64,000 nucleotides of DNA from Thermoleophilia bacterium. Its GTDB lineage: Bacteria > Actinomycetota > Thermoleophilia > Miltoncostaeales > Miltoncostaeaceae. Location of the stretch: the NCBI GenBank assembly GCA_009694365.1, contig SHVE01000001.1, forward strand, positions 162,798 to 226,797, given 5' to 3'. The notes beneath the pieces are model-generated. The model searched no databases. It saw only the letters and a list, made by a program, of their open reading frames with translations, and was not told where the DNA came from. Position 1 is the first letter of the stretch. Every line of letters begins with the position of its first letter. The position numbers were made by a program, and so were the translations under genes. This document shows, one piece after another, positions 50,352 through 59,883 of the stretch.

Positions 50352-51347
50352 TCAGGGAATGATCACCGCCGTACCGTTTACGTCGCCGGTCGCGATGCGC
50401 TGCAGTGCCCGGGCGGCATCGGCGAGCGCAAACTCCTCCACCGTCGTGACGACGGGAATGCGCGCCGCGAGGGCCAGATAGTCACGGATGTCGGCGCGGG
50501 TGAGGTTGGACACCGATCGGATGGTGCGCTCCCACCAGAGATCGGCGTAGTCCATCGTCGGTAATTCGTCGAGGTGGATGGCGTTGATGGTCACGGTGCC
50601 TCCGCGATCGAGGGCTTTCACGGCGGACGCCACCACCGATCCGGCGGGTGCGAAGGTGACGGCGAGATCGAGGGGAAACGGCGGGTGATCCGTGTATCCC
50701 CCCGCCCACTCGGCGCCCATGGCCAGAGCACGCGCTTGGTCGTCGTTCGATCGGGTGGCCACGGCCACGCGGCACCCCAGATGCCGTGCCACCTGAATCG
50801 CCTGCCTGGCCGACGCCCCGAACCCGTAGAGGCCCACGCGCGCACCGGGCGTGATGCCCGCCACTCGTAGGGCGCGGTACCCGATGACTCCGCCGCAGAG
50901 CAGCGGGGCGAGGTCGGAGTCGCGGGGTCCCTCGGGAAGGGGCACGACCACGTCGGCGCGCGCCGTGACGAGTTCGGCAAACCCGCCATGCCGGTGCCAT
51001 CCGGTGAAGGTGGCGCGCTCGCACAGGTTCTCGCGCCCCGCCCGGCAGTGTGCACACTCATCGCACGTGCCCGCGAGCCATGTGAGCCCCGCCCGCTGAC
51101 CCTCCGAAAACCCCTCGGCACCCGGGCCGATTGCCTCGATGCGTCCCACCACCTGATGGCCGGGGATGATCGGCAGCACGACGGGGGCGATGTCGCCCTC
51201 GCAAATCTGGAGGTCGGTACGGCAAGCCGCGCAGGCGCCGACGCGGATGAGGACTTCACCGGAGCCGGGTACCGGGTCGGGGACATCCATGAGCCGGAGC
51301 GTCCCGGAGTCGATTCCGCCCAGGGCAGTGAGAACCATCGCGCGCAT
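50352..51347 (-). CDS. Zinc-dependent alcohol dehydrogenase
   Basis: A 331-residue medium-chain dehydrogenase. Catalytic zinc ligands are in GACAACRTD, PGHQVVG and CGG, and a structural zinc loop has four cysteines (GTCDECAHCRAGRENLC). The cofactor fold shows YGFGASARQAIQVA; the usual GxGxxG is GFGASA. It belongs to the AdhP-like group acting on simple alcohols. A TAGCGT box is 6 nt before ATG 51347. Confidence 0.92.
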   Translation of the reverse strand: MRAMVLTALGGIDSGTLRLMDVPDPVPGSGEVLIRVGACAACRTDLQICEGDIAPVVLPIIPGHQVVGRIEAIGPGAEGFSEGQRAGLTWLAGTCDECAHCRAGRENLCERATFTGWHRHGGFAELVTARADVVVPLPEGPRDSDLAPLLCGGVIGYRALRVAGITPGARVGLYGFGASARQAIQVARHLGCRVAVATRSNDDQARALAMGAEWAGGYTDHPPFPLDLAVTFAPAGSVVASAVKALDRGGTVTINAIHLDELPTMDYADLWWERTIRSVSNLTRADIRDYLALAARIPVVTTVEEFALADAARALQRIATGDVNGTAVIIP

Positions 51348-51353
51348 AGGGGC

Positions 51354-51359
51354 ACGCTA
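51354..51359 (-). promoter_or_regulatory. -10 box (TAGCGT) of alcohol dehydrogenase gene
   Basis: TAGCGT on the minus strand, then 6 nt, then ATG 51347. Confidence 0.5.
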
Positions 51360-51397
51360 CGCCGCGTCCCGTCCCCCCGGGGTGCCATGCTCCGGCG

Positions 51398-51895
51398 GTG
51401 CCCGTGCTCGCCGTCACCGACTCGCCCCGGACTCCACTGGGGGGCGACCTCACGCGGCGGTTTGCGGTGGATGCCGACGGCGTGGTGCTGCTTCCGGGCC
51501 TCACCCGGCCCGAGGCCGCGCGCGCGTGTGAGTGGATGGCCACGGTCGATCCACGCGATCTGCCGTTGGTCCTAGCCGAGGTGACTCTGCCGGTGGTGCT
51601 CACCGATGGGGCCGGGCCCCACCTGCTCGACGCATCGGGTGCGCTGGTGCTCGCCCTCGGGCCGCACCCGCGAATCGTGGATGGCCGGGTTGCCATGGGT
51701 GAACCCGACCCGGATCACGCGGTGGGGGTGGTGCGATGCGTGACCGGGGATGGGTGGGTGTGGCTGGCGCGCGCGGAGGTCGCGGCGGGTGCGCGGGTGG
51801 CCGCCCTCGACGCCCTTGACACGCTCACCGACGTGGCGGGGTTGGCGGGGTGGGCGGCGGCCAACGCCGGTGTGACCTCGACGCTCGTCCCATGA
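51398..51895 (+). CDS. Soluble protein of unknown function
   Basis: A 165-residue protein, Val/Ala/Asp-rich, predicted alpha/beta by eye (FAVDADGVVLLPGLTRPEAARACEWM, AVGVVRCVTGDGWVWLARAEVAAGARVAAL). It has no metal motif, signal or membrane segment. GTG 51398 is divergent from the alcohol dehydrogenase gene; a CATGCT box 6 nt upstream would fit the leaderless spacing seen elsewhere. No family is recognised. Confidence 0.65.
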   Translation: MPVLAVTDSPRTPLGGDLTRRFAVDADGVVLLPGLTRPEAARACEWMATVDPRDLPLVLAEVTLPVVLTDGAGPHLLDASGALVLALGPHPRIVDGRVAMGEPDPDHAVGVVRCVTGDGWVWLARAEVAAGARVAALDALDTLTDVAGLAGWAAANAGVTSTLVP

Positions 51896-52065
51896 CGGAC
51901 GCCCATGTCACGGCGATCAGCGCCGATCCGCTCGACGAGATGATGAGGGAGCGGGTGCCGCTGACCTCGCGCGGAGCGTCAAGCACCCGACTGGTGGGAG
52001 ATGTGCCGACGGATGTGTCGATGCACCCCACGGCGACGGGGTCCGACCGACGGGGGACGACGTGA
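51892..52065 (+). CDS. Possible 57-residue coupled protein
   Basis: The ATG overlaps the previous stop as ATGA. The product (TDAHVTAISADPLDEMMRERVPL...) is hydrophilic and matches no family. The overlap is the only support. Confidence 0.3.
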   Translation: MTDAHVTAISADPLDEMMRERVPLTSRGASSTRLVGDVPTDVSMHPTATGSDRRGTT

Positions 52066-52381
52066 TGAACGTCGCGGGTAGCGGCACCCCCTGCCCCCAG
52101 TGCTCCGACTTCGGGAACCACGCCGCCGGTAACACAGTCCCCGTCAGGTCGGTGGTGGCCATCCCGCCGGGTTGTGGGGTGGCCGGGTACTCGGTGCGGG
52201 GGGTACCGTCCGGAACGATGACCCACCCGACCACCCTCCACGATTCACGTGCTGTATTCGGATGTGCCGCTCGCTACGGCGTGGGGTGGCTCCCCAGGTT
52301 CGTATCCGGGGGCTTGCCCGGGACCTCCCGCCGGGCGGCCCGTGTGTGGGCACGTGGGCCCGGTGGACGCGGGATGGTCCG
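52066..52381. other. Stretch without a supportable gene
   Basis: Open frames exist on both strands, but none has a ribosome binding site, a -10 box at the right distance or a recognisable domain. It probably contains the promoter of the following FAD oxidoreductase gene. Confidence 0.4.
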
Positions 52382-53329
52382 ATGAGGGTGGTGGTGGTGG
52401 GTGCCGGCCTCGCGGGCCTCGTCGCGGCACGTGCGCTGCATGAGGAGGGCCACGACGTCACCGTGTGTGAGAAGGGCCGGGGGCTCGGTGGTCGGCTGGC
52501 CGCGCGCCAAGTGGGTGGGACGGTCGTGGACCCCGGCCTCCCGATTTTGGATGCCCCGGCGGGCGGGGTGCTGGCGCGCCTTGTACACGACCTCGGCGTA
52601 ACGGATTCGATCGAGGTGGGGGATGGCCCGGGTACTGGTGGTCTCGCGTGGGCCGCCGGGATGACCCGCCTGCCCATGGCGCTGGCCGATGGTCTGCACG
52701 TGGTCACCGGCACACGTATTGCGGCCCTCCGCCCGTGGGGCCACGGGTTCGAGGTGGTGCCGGATCAGGGCACCACCCTGGACGGGTTCGATGCCGTCAT
52801 CGTCGCGGCACCTGGCGCCGAGGCGGCCGACCTGCTCGATTCGAGCCCCGGCGGCGGTATTCGCGCCGCCGATCTCCGGGCGGTGGGATACGACGCGGCG
52901 GTGATGGTTCTGCTCGGTGTCGCGACCCCCTCGCCAGACTGGTTCATGCAGCGCCCCGCGTCCGGCGGGATCGCGTACGTAACGAACGAGGCCGCGAAGG
53001 GGCGCCCCGCCGTGGACGGCGTCACACCATTCGTGGTGTGCCTCAGGCCGGACGCGAGCGAGCGCCTGTTCGATGCGCCCGACGCTCGGGTACTGGCCGA
53101 GGTACTGCCCGAGGTCGTCCGGATGATCGGCGCGCGGGCCAAGGCTCCGGCGTGGTCGCACGTGACGCGCTGGCGCTACGGCACGGTGCGCGGGCGCCTC
53201 GACACGGCGCTGGCCAACCCCGAGGGCACCCGGATCGTGCTGGCGGGCGACGCCGTGGCAGCGGGTCCCACGTTGGAAGATGTCGCGGCGAGCGGCCTCG
53301 TGGCCGCCCGCCGGATCATCGAGTCCTAG
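52382..53329 (+). CDS. FAD-dependent amine oxidase / renalase-like protein
   Basis: A 315-residue flavoprotein with the N-terminal Rossmann motif VVVGAGLAGLVAARAL, the following CEKGRGLGGRLAA (FAD ribose contact), and a C-terminal VLAGDAVAAGPTLEDVAASG that binds the flavin. The size and motif order match the bacterial renalase-like group, some members of which oxidise aberrant NAD(P)H isomers; other amine oxidase activities are possible. ATG 52382. It overlaps the convergent downstream gene by 14 nt. Confidence 0.87.
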   Translation: MRVVVVGAGLAGLVAARALHEEGHDVTVCEKGRGLGGRLAARQVGGTVVDPGLPILDAPAGGVLARLVHDLGVTDSIEVGDGPGTGGLAWAAGMTRLPMALADGLHVVTGTRIAALRPWGHGFEVVPDQGTTLDGFDAVIVAAPGAEAADLLDSSPGGGIRAADLRAVGYDAAVMVLLGVATPSPDWFMQRPASGGIAYVTNEAAKGRPAVDGVTPFVVCLRPDASERLFDAPDARVLAEVLPEVVRMIGARAKAPAWSHVTRWRYGTVRGRLDTALANPEGTRIVLAGDAVAAGPTLEDVAASGLVAARRIIES

Positions 53330-54074
53330 GGGGCCGGCTCCTCGTCGGGGGCAGGCGGCAGGTGTAGTCGGCCACCTCGACCGCGGTCGCCTCGACGACC
53401 TCGGTCACATCCCCACGGTCCTCAGTGGTGATCTCCGCAACCGTGTCCACGACGTCGGCAACGAGGGCGGCGTCCGGCATCGCTGCGACCTCAACCGCCT
53501 CAACCGCCTCAACCTCGGTCACATCCCCACGGTCCTCAGTGGTGATCTCCGCAACCGTGTCCACGACGTCGGCAACCCGGATGGCGTCCGGAGTCGTCTC
53601 GACCTCGACCACCTCGACCACTGCCTCGATATCGGGGCCGGCACCGGTGGGTACTTCGATCGCCTTCGTCCGGCGGGGCGCAGGCGCCTTCTTGGGGGGA
53701 TCGATCGTCACCGGCACAACGCGCTCCGCCTCACGGCGCACCAGTTCGTCACGGTGCTGGTGCAGACGGCGCACGCGCCGACGCGACTCCACCGCACGGG
53801 CTGCGGCGGCTGCCTGTCGGGCGAGGGCCTCGTCGTACGCGGCGCGGATGTCCGGGTCGTTGATGAGTGCGCGCTCGGCCCAGGCCAGCCAGTGCATCTC
53901 GGCGTCACGGGCGGCCGCGCGCATGGGCGTGTCCTCAACCCACACGCGACGTGTCTCCACCCCGGCGCGCAGTTGGGCCTCGTCGGCGTCGGGCGTAACG
54001 CTGAGCATCTCGTAGAGGTCGCGCTCCATGAGCGCTCTCACCAATGCTGCGCGCTTGGGGTCAGTCGTTGCCAT
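53316..54074 (-). CDS. J-domain-like protein with acidic duplicated tail
   Basis: A 252-residue protein. The N-terminus (RDLYEMLSVTPDADEAQLRAGVE) resembles the first helices of a DnaJ domain, but no HPD motif is seen. A middle coiled coil (ARQAAAAARAVESRRRVRRLHQHRDELVRREAERV) follows, and the C-terminal third is very acidic and Val/Glu/Asp-rich. That tail contains a tandem duplication of VADVVDTVAEITTEDRGDV. ATG 54074 has GAGGAG 5 nt upstream on the minus strand. Function unknown; the tail is probably disordered. Confidence 0.72.
   Translation of the reverse strand: MATTDPKRAALVRALMERDLYEMLSVTPDADEAQLRAGVETRRVWVEDTPMRAAARDAEMHWLAWAERALINDPDIRAAYDEALARQAAAAARAVESRRRVRRLHQHRDELVRREAERVVPVTIDPPKKAPAPRRTKAIEVPTGAGPDIEAVVEVVEVETTPDAIRVADVVDTVAEITTEDRGDVTEVEAVEAVEVAAMPDAALVADVVDTVAEITTEDRGDVTEVVEATAVEVADYTCRLPPTRSRPPRTR
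53398..53576. repeat. Intragenic 65-bp perfect direct repeat
   Basis: Bases 53398-53462 and 53512-53576 are identical (65 of 65) and lie 114 bp (38 codons) apart. The sequence between and after the copies is a diverged continuation of the same unit. The copies encode the same stretch in the same frame, so it is a recent in-frame tandem duplication. Confidence 0.9.
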
Positions 54075-54388
54075 ACTCACTCCTCGTCCTTCGTCGAGAA
54101 CGACACGTTACCGGCCGGGCGACCCGCCACCCGGAACGTCGGTGGGCCCGTCGTCGCCAGCACGTACGCCGACATTCTCGCAGCCACCGGGTGGTAAACC
54201 CCGTTCGTGCGGGCGGACACGCGCACGAACCACCGACACGGCTCCGTGGTGGTGCTCTGGGCGCGTACGACCGTGGGGTCCTGCCGACGATCCGGACCGT
54301 GACGGGAGGGGCCGCACCGATGTCCGGCCGGTGGTGTGCACCGAGCCGCCCAGAAACGCCGGTGGCGTGGTCGGTGCGGGGCGGGGTT
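54075..54388. other. Intergenic region, no gene seen
   Basis: 314 bases between two minus-strand genes. I find no start, domain or RNA signature. It must hold the promoter of the J-like gene and the end of the MFS transcript. Confidence 0.45.
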
Positions 54389-55594
54389 TCATCCCCGGGG
54401 ACGAGGTGCCGCACTGCTCGCTCCCGGTAGGAGTCCCGCGATGAACGCGGTTCCGACGGCCACGAGCACGGCCACCACGACGACCACGCCCTGAAAACTG
54501 AGAACGATCGCGAGCAGGCCGCCGATGATCGGCCCGAGGGTGAACCCTGCGGCGAACACGACGACGATGGCGCCTGCGCTGATTCCGTACGACCCCGCGT
54601 GGCCCATATGGTCCACGGCCTCGGTGAACAGCGGACCGGCGGGGGCGGCCATGACGGCGGCTCCCAGCAGGGTGACGGCGAAGGCGATGGTGACCCACCA
54701 GGGAGGGCCAAACGCGACGCAGGGGAGGGCCACGGTCGTGACGGTCCCCCCGACGATGATGGGTACGCGTCTCCCCACCCGGTCGGACCACCGTCCACCG
54801 AGAGGGGCACCGAGGAACAGCACTCCCATGCCGAGGGCCAGTACTACGCCGATGGATGCCGATCCGAGCAGTAGGCGTGTGGCCAGGTCGAGCGGTAGGA
54901 GCGGCTCGAGCATGGACTCGACGAGCGCCAGCAGGATGAGTGCGAGGCCACCCGCCCGCGCTCCGGGTGATTTGGCCAGGCCCACGAGCGCGCGGGTGAG
55001 CGACGGTGCCGTGGCCGATGGTCGCGCGGTCTCGGGTACATACGTCGCGGCCGCGACGATGAGGAGCGGGACGACGGAGATGATGAGGAAGGTCGTGGTG
55101 ACCCCCACGGACGCGATGAGGACTCCCGCGAGCAATGGACCGATGAACCCGGCTCCGCCGCCCGCGGTCTCGGCCAGCCCGAGCCGGAATCCCAGTTGGT
55201 TGGACGGATACACGTCGCTCACCGCCGCGAGCGCGCCCATCCAGGTGAGGGCTGCGGCGCCACCGAGCACGAAGCGCGCGAGGGTGAGCGTGACCGGGTC
55301 GCCGGCGAGAGCGAATCCGACGCCCGCGAGTACAAGCAGGGCGGCCCCGGCCATGAGTGCAACGCGCCGACCTGCGCGATCCACCCACGTCGATCCGAGC
55401 AGGCCCACGATGAGTTGCGCCACGGGGAACGCCGCGAAGATGAGGGCCACCTCCGTGTCGGACAGCCCCATCTCCCGCTGGTAGACGGGGAGCGCCGGCA
55501 CGATGGCGCTGAACATGAGGGTGTCCACCGCGATGGCCGCAGTGGCGAGCGCGAACACACGGGTACGGGCCGGGTGGAGGGAACCGTGAGGCAT
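54389..55594 (-). CDS. MFS transporter (drug-efflux type)
   Basis: A 401-residue major facilitator with 12 transmembrane helices. Motif A between helices 2 and 3 reads GLLGSTWVDRAGRR and its echo in the second half reads GAPLGGRWSDRVGRR. The helix 5 region (GLAETAGGGAGFIGPLLAG) resembles motif C of the drug:proton antiporters. Substrate unknown. A TACCGT box is 7 nt before ATG 55594. Confidence 0.93.
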   Translation of the reverse strand: MPHGSLHPARTRVFALATAAIAVDTLMFSAIVPALPVYQREMGLSDTEVALIFAAFPVAQLIVGLLGSTWVDRAGRRVALMAGAALLVLAGVGFALAGDPVTLTLARFVLGGAAALTWMGALAAVSDVYPSNQLGFRLGLAETAGGGAGFIGPLLAGVLIASVGVTTTFLIISVVPLLIVAAATYVPETARPSATAPSLTRALVGLAKSPGARAGGLALILLALVESMLEPLLPLDLATRLLLGSASIGVVLALGMGVLFLGAPLGGRWSDRVGRRVPIIVGGTVTTVALPCVAFGPPWWVTIAFAVTLLGAAVMAAPAGPLFTEAVDHMGHAGSYGISAGAIVVVFAAGFTLGPIIGGLLAIVLSFQGVVVVVAVLVAVGTAFIAGLLPGASSAAPRPRG

Positions 55595-55601
55595 GACCAG
55601 C

Positions 55602-55607
55602 ACGGTA
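55602..55607 (-). promoter_or_regulatory. -10 box (TACCGT) of MFS gene
   Basis: TACCGT on the minus strand, then 7 nt, then ATG 55594. Confidence 0.5.
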
Positions 55608-55665
55608 CCCGGGGGCGGTGCCGAACCCGACGGCCGTCCGGGCGCGTACCTGTCACCATGACGGA

Positions 55666-56547
55666 ATGCCCGAAATGCTCTCGATCACCCCGCCTGACCC
55701 GCCGCTTCGCGACCCCATTGTCATCGCGGCCTTTCGGGGCTGGAACGACGCCGCCAGCGCGGCGTCGTCGGCCATCGCGGCCATCTCTGAGCAGATGGAA
55801 TCGGAGACCATCGGACACGTCGACCCGGAGGAGTTCTACGACTTTCAGGTGACGCGCCCCATGGTCGATCTCACGGGCCCGGAGCACACGCTGTCGTGGC
55901 CCGAGGTGGAGATCACGGCCGTGCGCGTGCCGGACGGACCGCACGACCTCGTCCTGATAGTGGGTGGCGAGCCGTCCATGCGGTGGCCCACCTTCTGCCG
56001 CCTGCTGCTCGACGGCGTGGAAGCCCTTGGATGCCGTCGCTTCATCACGCTCGGTGCGCTGCTGGCCGACGTTCCTCACACCCGCGACGTGACCCTCACG
56101 GTCATGGCCACGCGGGAGAACCTCGTGCACGGCCTCGACACCCGCCCGCCCTCCTACCGGGGCCCCACGGGAATCGTGGGCGTGTTGCACCTGCTCGCCG
56201 CCGAGCGGGGTCTCGAGGCCGTATCGCTCTGGGCACCCACGTCGCACTACGCCGCGGGAGTGGTCAACCACAAGGCCGAACTCGCACTGATCGAGGGAAT
56301 CACCCGGGTGACCGGTGTCCCGCTCGACACCTCGGGTGCCGCTGTAGCCGCCGCCGATTTTGAAGAGCGGATGGATCAGGTGGTCGCCGGCGATCCGCGT
56401 CTGCGACAACTGGTGGAACAACTCGAGGAGGCCGCCGACGAGGACCGCCTCGACCACGCCGACCTCCCGTCGGGCGACGAACTGGCGGCCGAGCTCGAGC
56501 GGTTCCTGCGCGAACGCCAGGATCCGCCCCCGCCCACCGCGGTCTAG
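55666..56547 (+). CDS. PAC2-family protein
   Basis: A 293-residue protein of the PAC2 (proteasome assembly chaperone-like) family common in actinobacteria. Typical features are the opening PIVIAAFRGWNDAASAAS, YDFQVTRPMVDL, LIVGGEPSMRWPTFCRLLLD, GALLADVPHTR, and YRGPTGIVGVLHLLAAERGLEAVSLWA. The acidic C-terminus ends LERFLRERQD. No proteasome gene is in the window, so a role with the proteasome is only suggested by the family. It overlaps the convergent nth gene by 4 nt. Confidence 0.9.
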   Translation: MPEMLSITPPDPPLRDPIVIAAFRGWNDAASAASSAIAAISEQMESETIGHVDPEEFYDFQVTRPMVDLTGPEHTLSWPEVEITAVRVPDGPHDLVLIVGGEPSMRWPTFCRLLLDGVEALGCRRFITLGALLADVPHTRDVTLTVMATRENLVHGLDTRPPSYRGPTGIVGVLHLLAAERGLEAVSLWAPTSHYAAGVVNHKAELALIEGITRVTGVPLDTSGAAVAAADFEERMDQVVAGDPRLRQLVEQLEEAADEDRLDHADLPSGDELAAELERFLRERQDPPPPTAV

Positions 56548-57218
56548 GGGCGCTTCGCCGAGGGGCAGGCGTTGGCGAGGGCGCAGATCTCGCACCGCGG
56601 TCGCCGCGCCGGGCAGACCTCGCGGCCGTGCATGATGAGGCGCAGTCCGGTGTCGGCCCATGCGTTACGTGGCCACACCTCCTTGAGATCGGCCTCCACT
56701 CGTACGGGGTCGGATGAGTCGGTGAGCCCCAGTCGTCGTGACAGCCGGAGAACGTGGGTGTCCACCGCGATAGCCGGGACCCCGAACCACTGTCCAAGAA
56801 CGACGCTCGCGGTCTTGCGGCCGACCCCGGGGAGCGTGACCAGTTCGTCCATGGTGCCCGGTACCTCACCGCCGAAGCGGTCTTCCAGAGCCGCTGCCAT
56901 GGCAATGAGCACCTTCGACTTCGCACGGAAGAAGCCGGTGGAGTGGACGATTCCCTCCACGTCGGCGGGCTCGGCCGCCGCGAGGTCGGTGGGGGACGGG
57001 TAGCGAGCGAACAGGGCGGGTGTCACCTGATTGACACGCACATCGGTGCACTGTGCCGACAGGATGACGGCCGCGAGCAACTCGAATGCGTTGCGGTGGC
57101 GGAGGGGGATGGGGACGTGGGGCCGGTCTTCGGCGAGGATTTGGGCCACCGCCCGCCCACGCCCCGTCCGCGATCGGGGTCGTCGTTGCCGCGCCGGCTT
57201 GACGTGTGGGGACGGCAT
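56544..57218 (-). CDS. nth: Endonuclease III (DNA glycosylase/AP lyase)
   Basis: A 224-residue base-excision repair enzyme for oxidised pyrimidines. It has the helix-hairpin-helix LPGVGRKTASVVL with catalytic Lys135, Asp153 in AVDTHVLRLSRR, and an iron-sulfur cluster site Cys202-x6-Cys209-x2-Cys212-x5-Cys218. LLAAVILSAQCTDVRVN near the start is the family signature. A TACCGT box is 6 nt before ATG 57218, suggesting a leaderless mRNA. Confidence 0.96.
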   Translation of the reverse strand: MPSPHVKPARQRRPRSRTGRGRAVAQILAEDRPHVPIPLRHRNAFELLAAVILSAQCTDVRVNQVTPALFARYPSPTDLAAAEPADVEGIVHSTGFFRAKSKVLIAMAAALEDRFGGEVPGTMDELVTLPGVGRKTASVVLGQWFGVPAIAVDTHVLRLSRRLGLTDSSDPVRVEADLKEVWPRNAWADTGLRLIMHGREVCPARRPRCEICALANACPSAKRP

Positions 57219-57224
57219 ACCCCG

Positions 57225-57230
57225 ACGGTA
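57225..57230 (-). promoter_or_regulatory. -10 box (TACCGT) of nth
   Basis: TACCGT on the minus strand, then 6 nt, then ATG 57218. Confidence 0.5.
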
Positions 57231-57355
57231 CTCGGCCTCGGGTGCCGGGATCGACCGGGGTCCATGCGGTGATGTGCCCGACGCGGCCACCGTCGCCTCG
57301 GCGAGACCCGACCCCTCGGTAGACAGACCCGTCTGCCCGACCCTTACGGTGCCAC

Positions 57356-57389
57356 CCGCTCCCGCACCGGGTGATCGGGACGGGAGCGG
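57356..57389 (-). terminator. Likely aceA terminator
   Basis: CCGCTCCCG and CGGGAGCGG form a perfect 9-bp stem with a 16-nt loop, beginning 14 nt past the aceA stop. No T-run is present, as is common in GC-rich actinobacteria. Confidence 0.6.
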
Positions 57390-57402
57390 ACGCACTCGGG
57401 GA

Positions 57403-59655
57403 TCAGCCCCCGGTGATGATCGCTTGGCGCGCGCGGCTCGTGGGCATGACCAACTCCGCCACCTGCGCACCGTTGATCTCGGCGACGATGATCTCGCCGA
57501 CCTCGTCGTGCGCGGACGAGAACAGGCCGCGACGCGTGAGCGCCTCGGCTGCCGCGGCGTTGTCCTCGGTTGGGGTGAGGTAGTGGATCGCCTTCGCCTT
57601 GTATCGGTGGATGAGGAACAGGTGCATCAACGTCATGAGACGCTTACGGCGCAGGTTCACGTCGAACGTGTTCTGGTCGCGCACCGATAGGAATACGCGA
57701 CCCGCGCGGTCCTCCATGACGCTGAACACGATGTTGGCCGCTTTCTCGCCCGAGGGGTCCTTGACGGACAGTTCGAGGATCTGCGACCCCGGCGTATGCG
57801 GCCGGAGCGAAACGGTGAGGTCGCCCACGCCGTTGTGCTCGCGCCACGGAACGAGCCACTCGGCGAGGAGCTTCGGCGGAACCTCGGTCTGCACGAGGTG
57901 CTGGCTCTGTGTGGAACCCGCGCCCATCGCCCTGGTGGTGGCCGTCTGGCCCGAGAGCGACGCGAGCGCGGCGTCGGCCCGGGGGCCGCCCACGAGGGTC
58001 TGCGGAGTGCGGTATGGCGACTCCAGCAGGCGGAAGCGCCGCTGCAGGCGGGCGAGGGCCAGCATGCCGTCCTCGCGGAGCGACTGCGAGAACTCCTCGG
58101 CGGCGAGGCCGTCGATCTGATGGCCACCGTAGGTGATGAAGTTGAAGACGTACCCGAGCTTGCCGATCTCGGCGGGGAACTCCCGCATCTCGTCATCGCT
58201 CATGCCCGTGGTGTCCCAACTGAACGACGGCGACAGGTTGTACGCCAGCATCTGGTTGGGATAGACGGCGTGGATCGCCTCGGCGAAGACCTTGGCGTCC
58301 TCGAGGTCGGCGGTCTTCGTCTCCATCCAGAGGATGTCGGCGAAGGGCGCAACGGCCAACGACTTGGCCACGGCGTACGGGATGCCGCCACGGATCTGGA
58401 AGTAGCCCTCCGGGGTCTTGGCCCGGTCCGCGCTCCAGTGGACCTCGACGCCCATCTCGCGGGCCTTCTGGCGAATCTCGTACCAGCCGGCGCGGTGCGA
58501 GAAGACGTTCCACTCCCCGACGCTCATGCCGACGTCGGTGCCCTCGTCGTTACGGAATTTAATGGCGTCAGCCACGGCCTCGGCGAGGGTGGACAGCTTG
58601 GCACCGGCCTCCCACTCGGCCAGGAACGCATCGGCGGCCAGGTCGAGGGTCTTCTCGGGCAGCGCGGCCGGGTTGGCCACGTGGGCCGCGCCGATCGCGG
58701 CGACCGTGGCGGCAACACCACTCTGTGTGAGCCACGCGTCGGCCGCCGCCGACTCGCCCGGGGACACGGCGTAGAGCAGGTGGCCGTTGAGCTCGGGGAT
58801 ACCGGCGTCGTGCAACTGGCGGATGACGGCCAAGTACGCGGCGCGGTAGGCGGGCACGGCGTCACCGTTGGCGCCGAGGATGAACGGCTGGTCGCGCTCG
58901 TCGCCGCAGCCGTCGAGCAGGTTGGCCGCCTCGGCATCGGTGCGGCAGACGATGATGCCGGGCACGCCCATGACGTCGAGCTGGAAGCGGGCCGCGGAGG
59001 CGCGCTTGATCTGCTCGTCGGACGGGACGAGCACCTTGCCGCCCTGATGGCCACACTTCTTGGCACCGGGCTTCTGGTCCTCGATGTGGTAGCCCGGCAC
59101 GCCCACCTCGACGAAGCGCCGGATGAGGTTGCGCACGTGCGCGTCGCCACCGTGACCGGTGTCGGCGTCGGCGATGATGAACGGTCGGTAGTCCACCTCA
59201 GGTGTGGCGGCGAGTTCGGCCTCACTCATGTGGGCACGGTGGAACGTCTGGTTGCGGTCGGCCGTGAGGAGGGCGCGGACGATGCTCGCGGCTTCATCCG
59301 GAACCTGGCTCAGGGGGTACGACGCGAGGTCGGGACCCGGGTCCTCAGTGACGGACCCCTTGGCCGACGTGGCCCATCCGCCGAGGTAGATGCCCTCGAT
59401 GCCAGCGCGCTTCTGGGCAACCGCTTGGCCGGGCGAGTACGGACCGTAGGTCGTGATGGACCGGCCCTCGGCGTAGAGGTCGCGGAGGTGGGCGTAGAAG
59501 CCCTCGGCTGCCTCGCGGGCGACCGTATAGTCGCTCGCGACGGTGCCCTTCTGCTCGGCGACCATGCGCGGGGAGTAAAGACGGGTGATCTCCGCGAACC
59601 GCGGCGACTCCATGTACTCCCGGGTCTTTTGGATCCCGGCCTCAAATGCCGACAT
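57403..59655 (-). CDS. aceA: Isocitrate lyase, long form (ICL2-like)
   Basis: A 750-residue isocitrate lyase, the glyoxylate-shunt enzyme that splits isocitrate into glyoxylate and succinate. The catalytic KKCGH is at residues 199-203, with [10 protein letters not shown] (metal binding) and the [15 protein letters not shown] block intact. At 750 residues it matches the long ICL2/AceAb form rather than the 430-residue form. The extra C-terminal domain (about 600-750, after the catalytic barrel) resembles the GNAT-like regulatory domain that binds acetyl-CoA in Mycobacterium. ATG 59655 has AAGGGAAGG upstream. No malate synthase is adjacent. Confidence 0.95.
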   Translation of the reverse strand: MSAFEAGIQKTREYMESPRFAEITRLYSPRMVAEQKGTVASDYTVAREAAEGFYAHLRDLYAEGRSITTYGPYSPGQAVAQKRAGIEGIYLGGWATSAKGSVTEDPGPDLASYPLSQVPDEAASIVRALLTADRNQTFHRAHMSEAELAATPEVDYRPFIIADADTGHGGDAHVRNLIRRFVEVGVPGYHIEDQKPGAKKCGHQGGKVLVPSDEQIKRASAARFQLDVMGVPGIIVCRTDAEAANLLDGCGDERDQPFILGANGDAVPAYRAAYLAVIRQLHDAGIPELNGHLLYAVSPGESAAADAWLTQSGVAATVAAIGAAHVANPAALPEKTLDLAADAFLAEWEAGAKLSTLAEAVADAIKFRNDEGTDVGMSVGEWNVFSHRAGWYEIRQKAREMGVEVHWSADRAKTPEGYFQIRGGIPYAVAKSLAVAPFADILWMETKTADLEDAKVFAEAIHAVYPNQMLAYNLSPSFSWDTTGMSDDEMREFPAEIGKLGYVFNFITYGGHQIDGLAAEEFSQSLREDGMLALARLQRRFRLLESPYRTPQTLVGGPRADAALASLSGQTATTRAMGAGSTQSQHLVQTEVPPKLLAEWLVPWREHNGVGDLTVSLRPHTPGSQILELSVKDPSGEKAANIVFSVMEDRAGRVFLSVRDQNTFDVNLRRKRLMTLMHLFLIHRYKAKAIHYLTPTEDNAAAAEALTRRGLFSSAHDEVGEIIVAEINGAQVAELVMPTSRARQAIITGG

Positions 59656-59870
59656 GAACCTTCCCTTGTGTGGACTGCGGGACCGGGCATTGTAAGCAGT
59701 GACGGCGCCGGTGTCGCCCTGCCACCGCGGAATGCCGCCCGTGTGTGGGGAGTGGGGTCACCCGTCACGTTACCCCCGGCGCCTCGCGCGTTGGCCGGTG
59801 TCGCCCCCGTGGCGCGGAACCCGGCGCACACAGGTCGCCACGGGTCGTCCGTCACGCCGTCCCGGGCGGC

Positions 59871-59876
59871 TAGCCT
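59871..59876 (+). promoter_or_regulatory. -10 box (TAGCCT) of leaderless gene
   Basis: TAGCCT, then 7 nt, then GTG 59884. Confidence 0.55.
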
Positions 59877-59883
59877 GCCCGCC

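Noticed and set aside
52062..52385. Short frame beginning at a GTG that overlaps the previous stop, with a CPQC motif
   Set aside because: Beyond the overlap nothing supports it: no ribosome binding site, odd composition, and the other strand is equally open.
53398..53625. Direct repeats considered as a CRISPR array
   Set aside because: Only two perfect copies, 65 bp long and in frame within a coding region. The interval is a diverged repeat unit, not a unique spacer.
57796..59883. Frame open upstream of the DUF5718 start through the antisense of aceA
   Set aside because: The upstream part is the shadow of isocitrate lyase. The family's conserved N-terminus begins at GTG 59884, which also has a well-placed -10 box.
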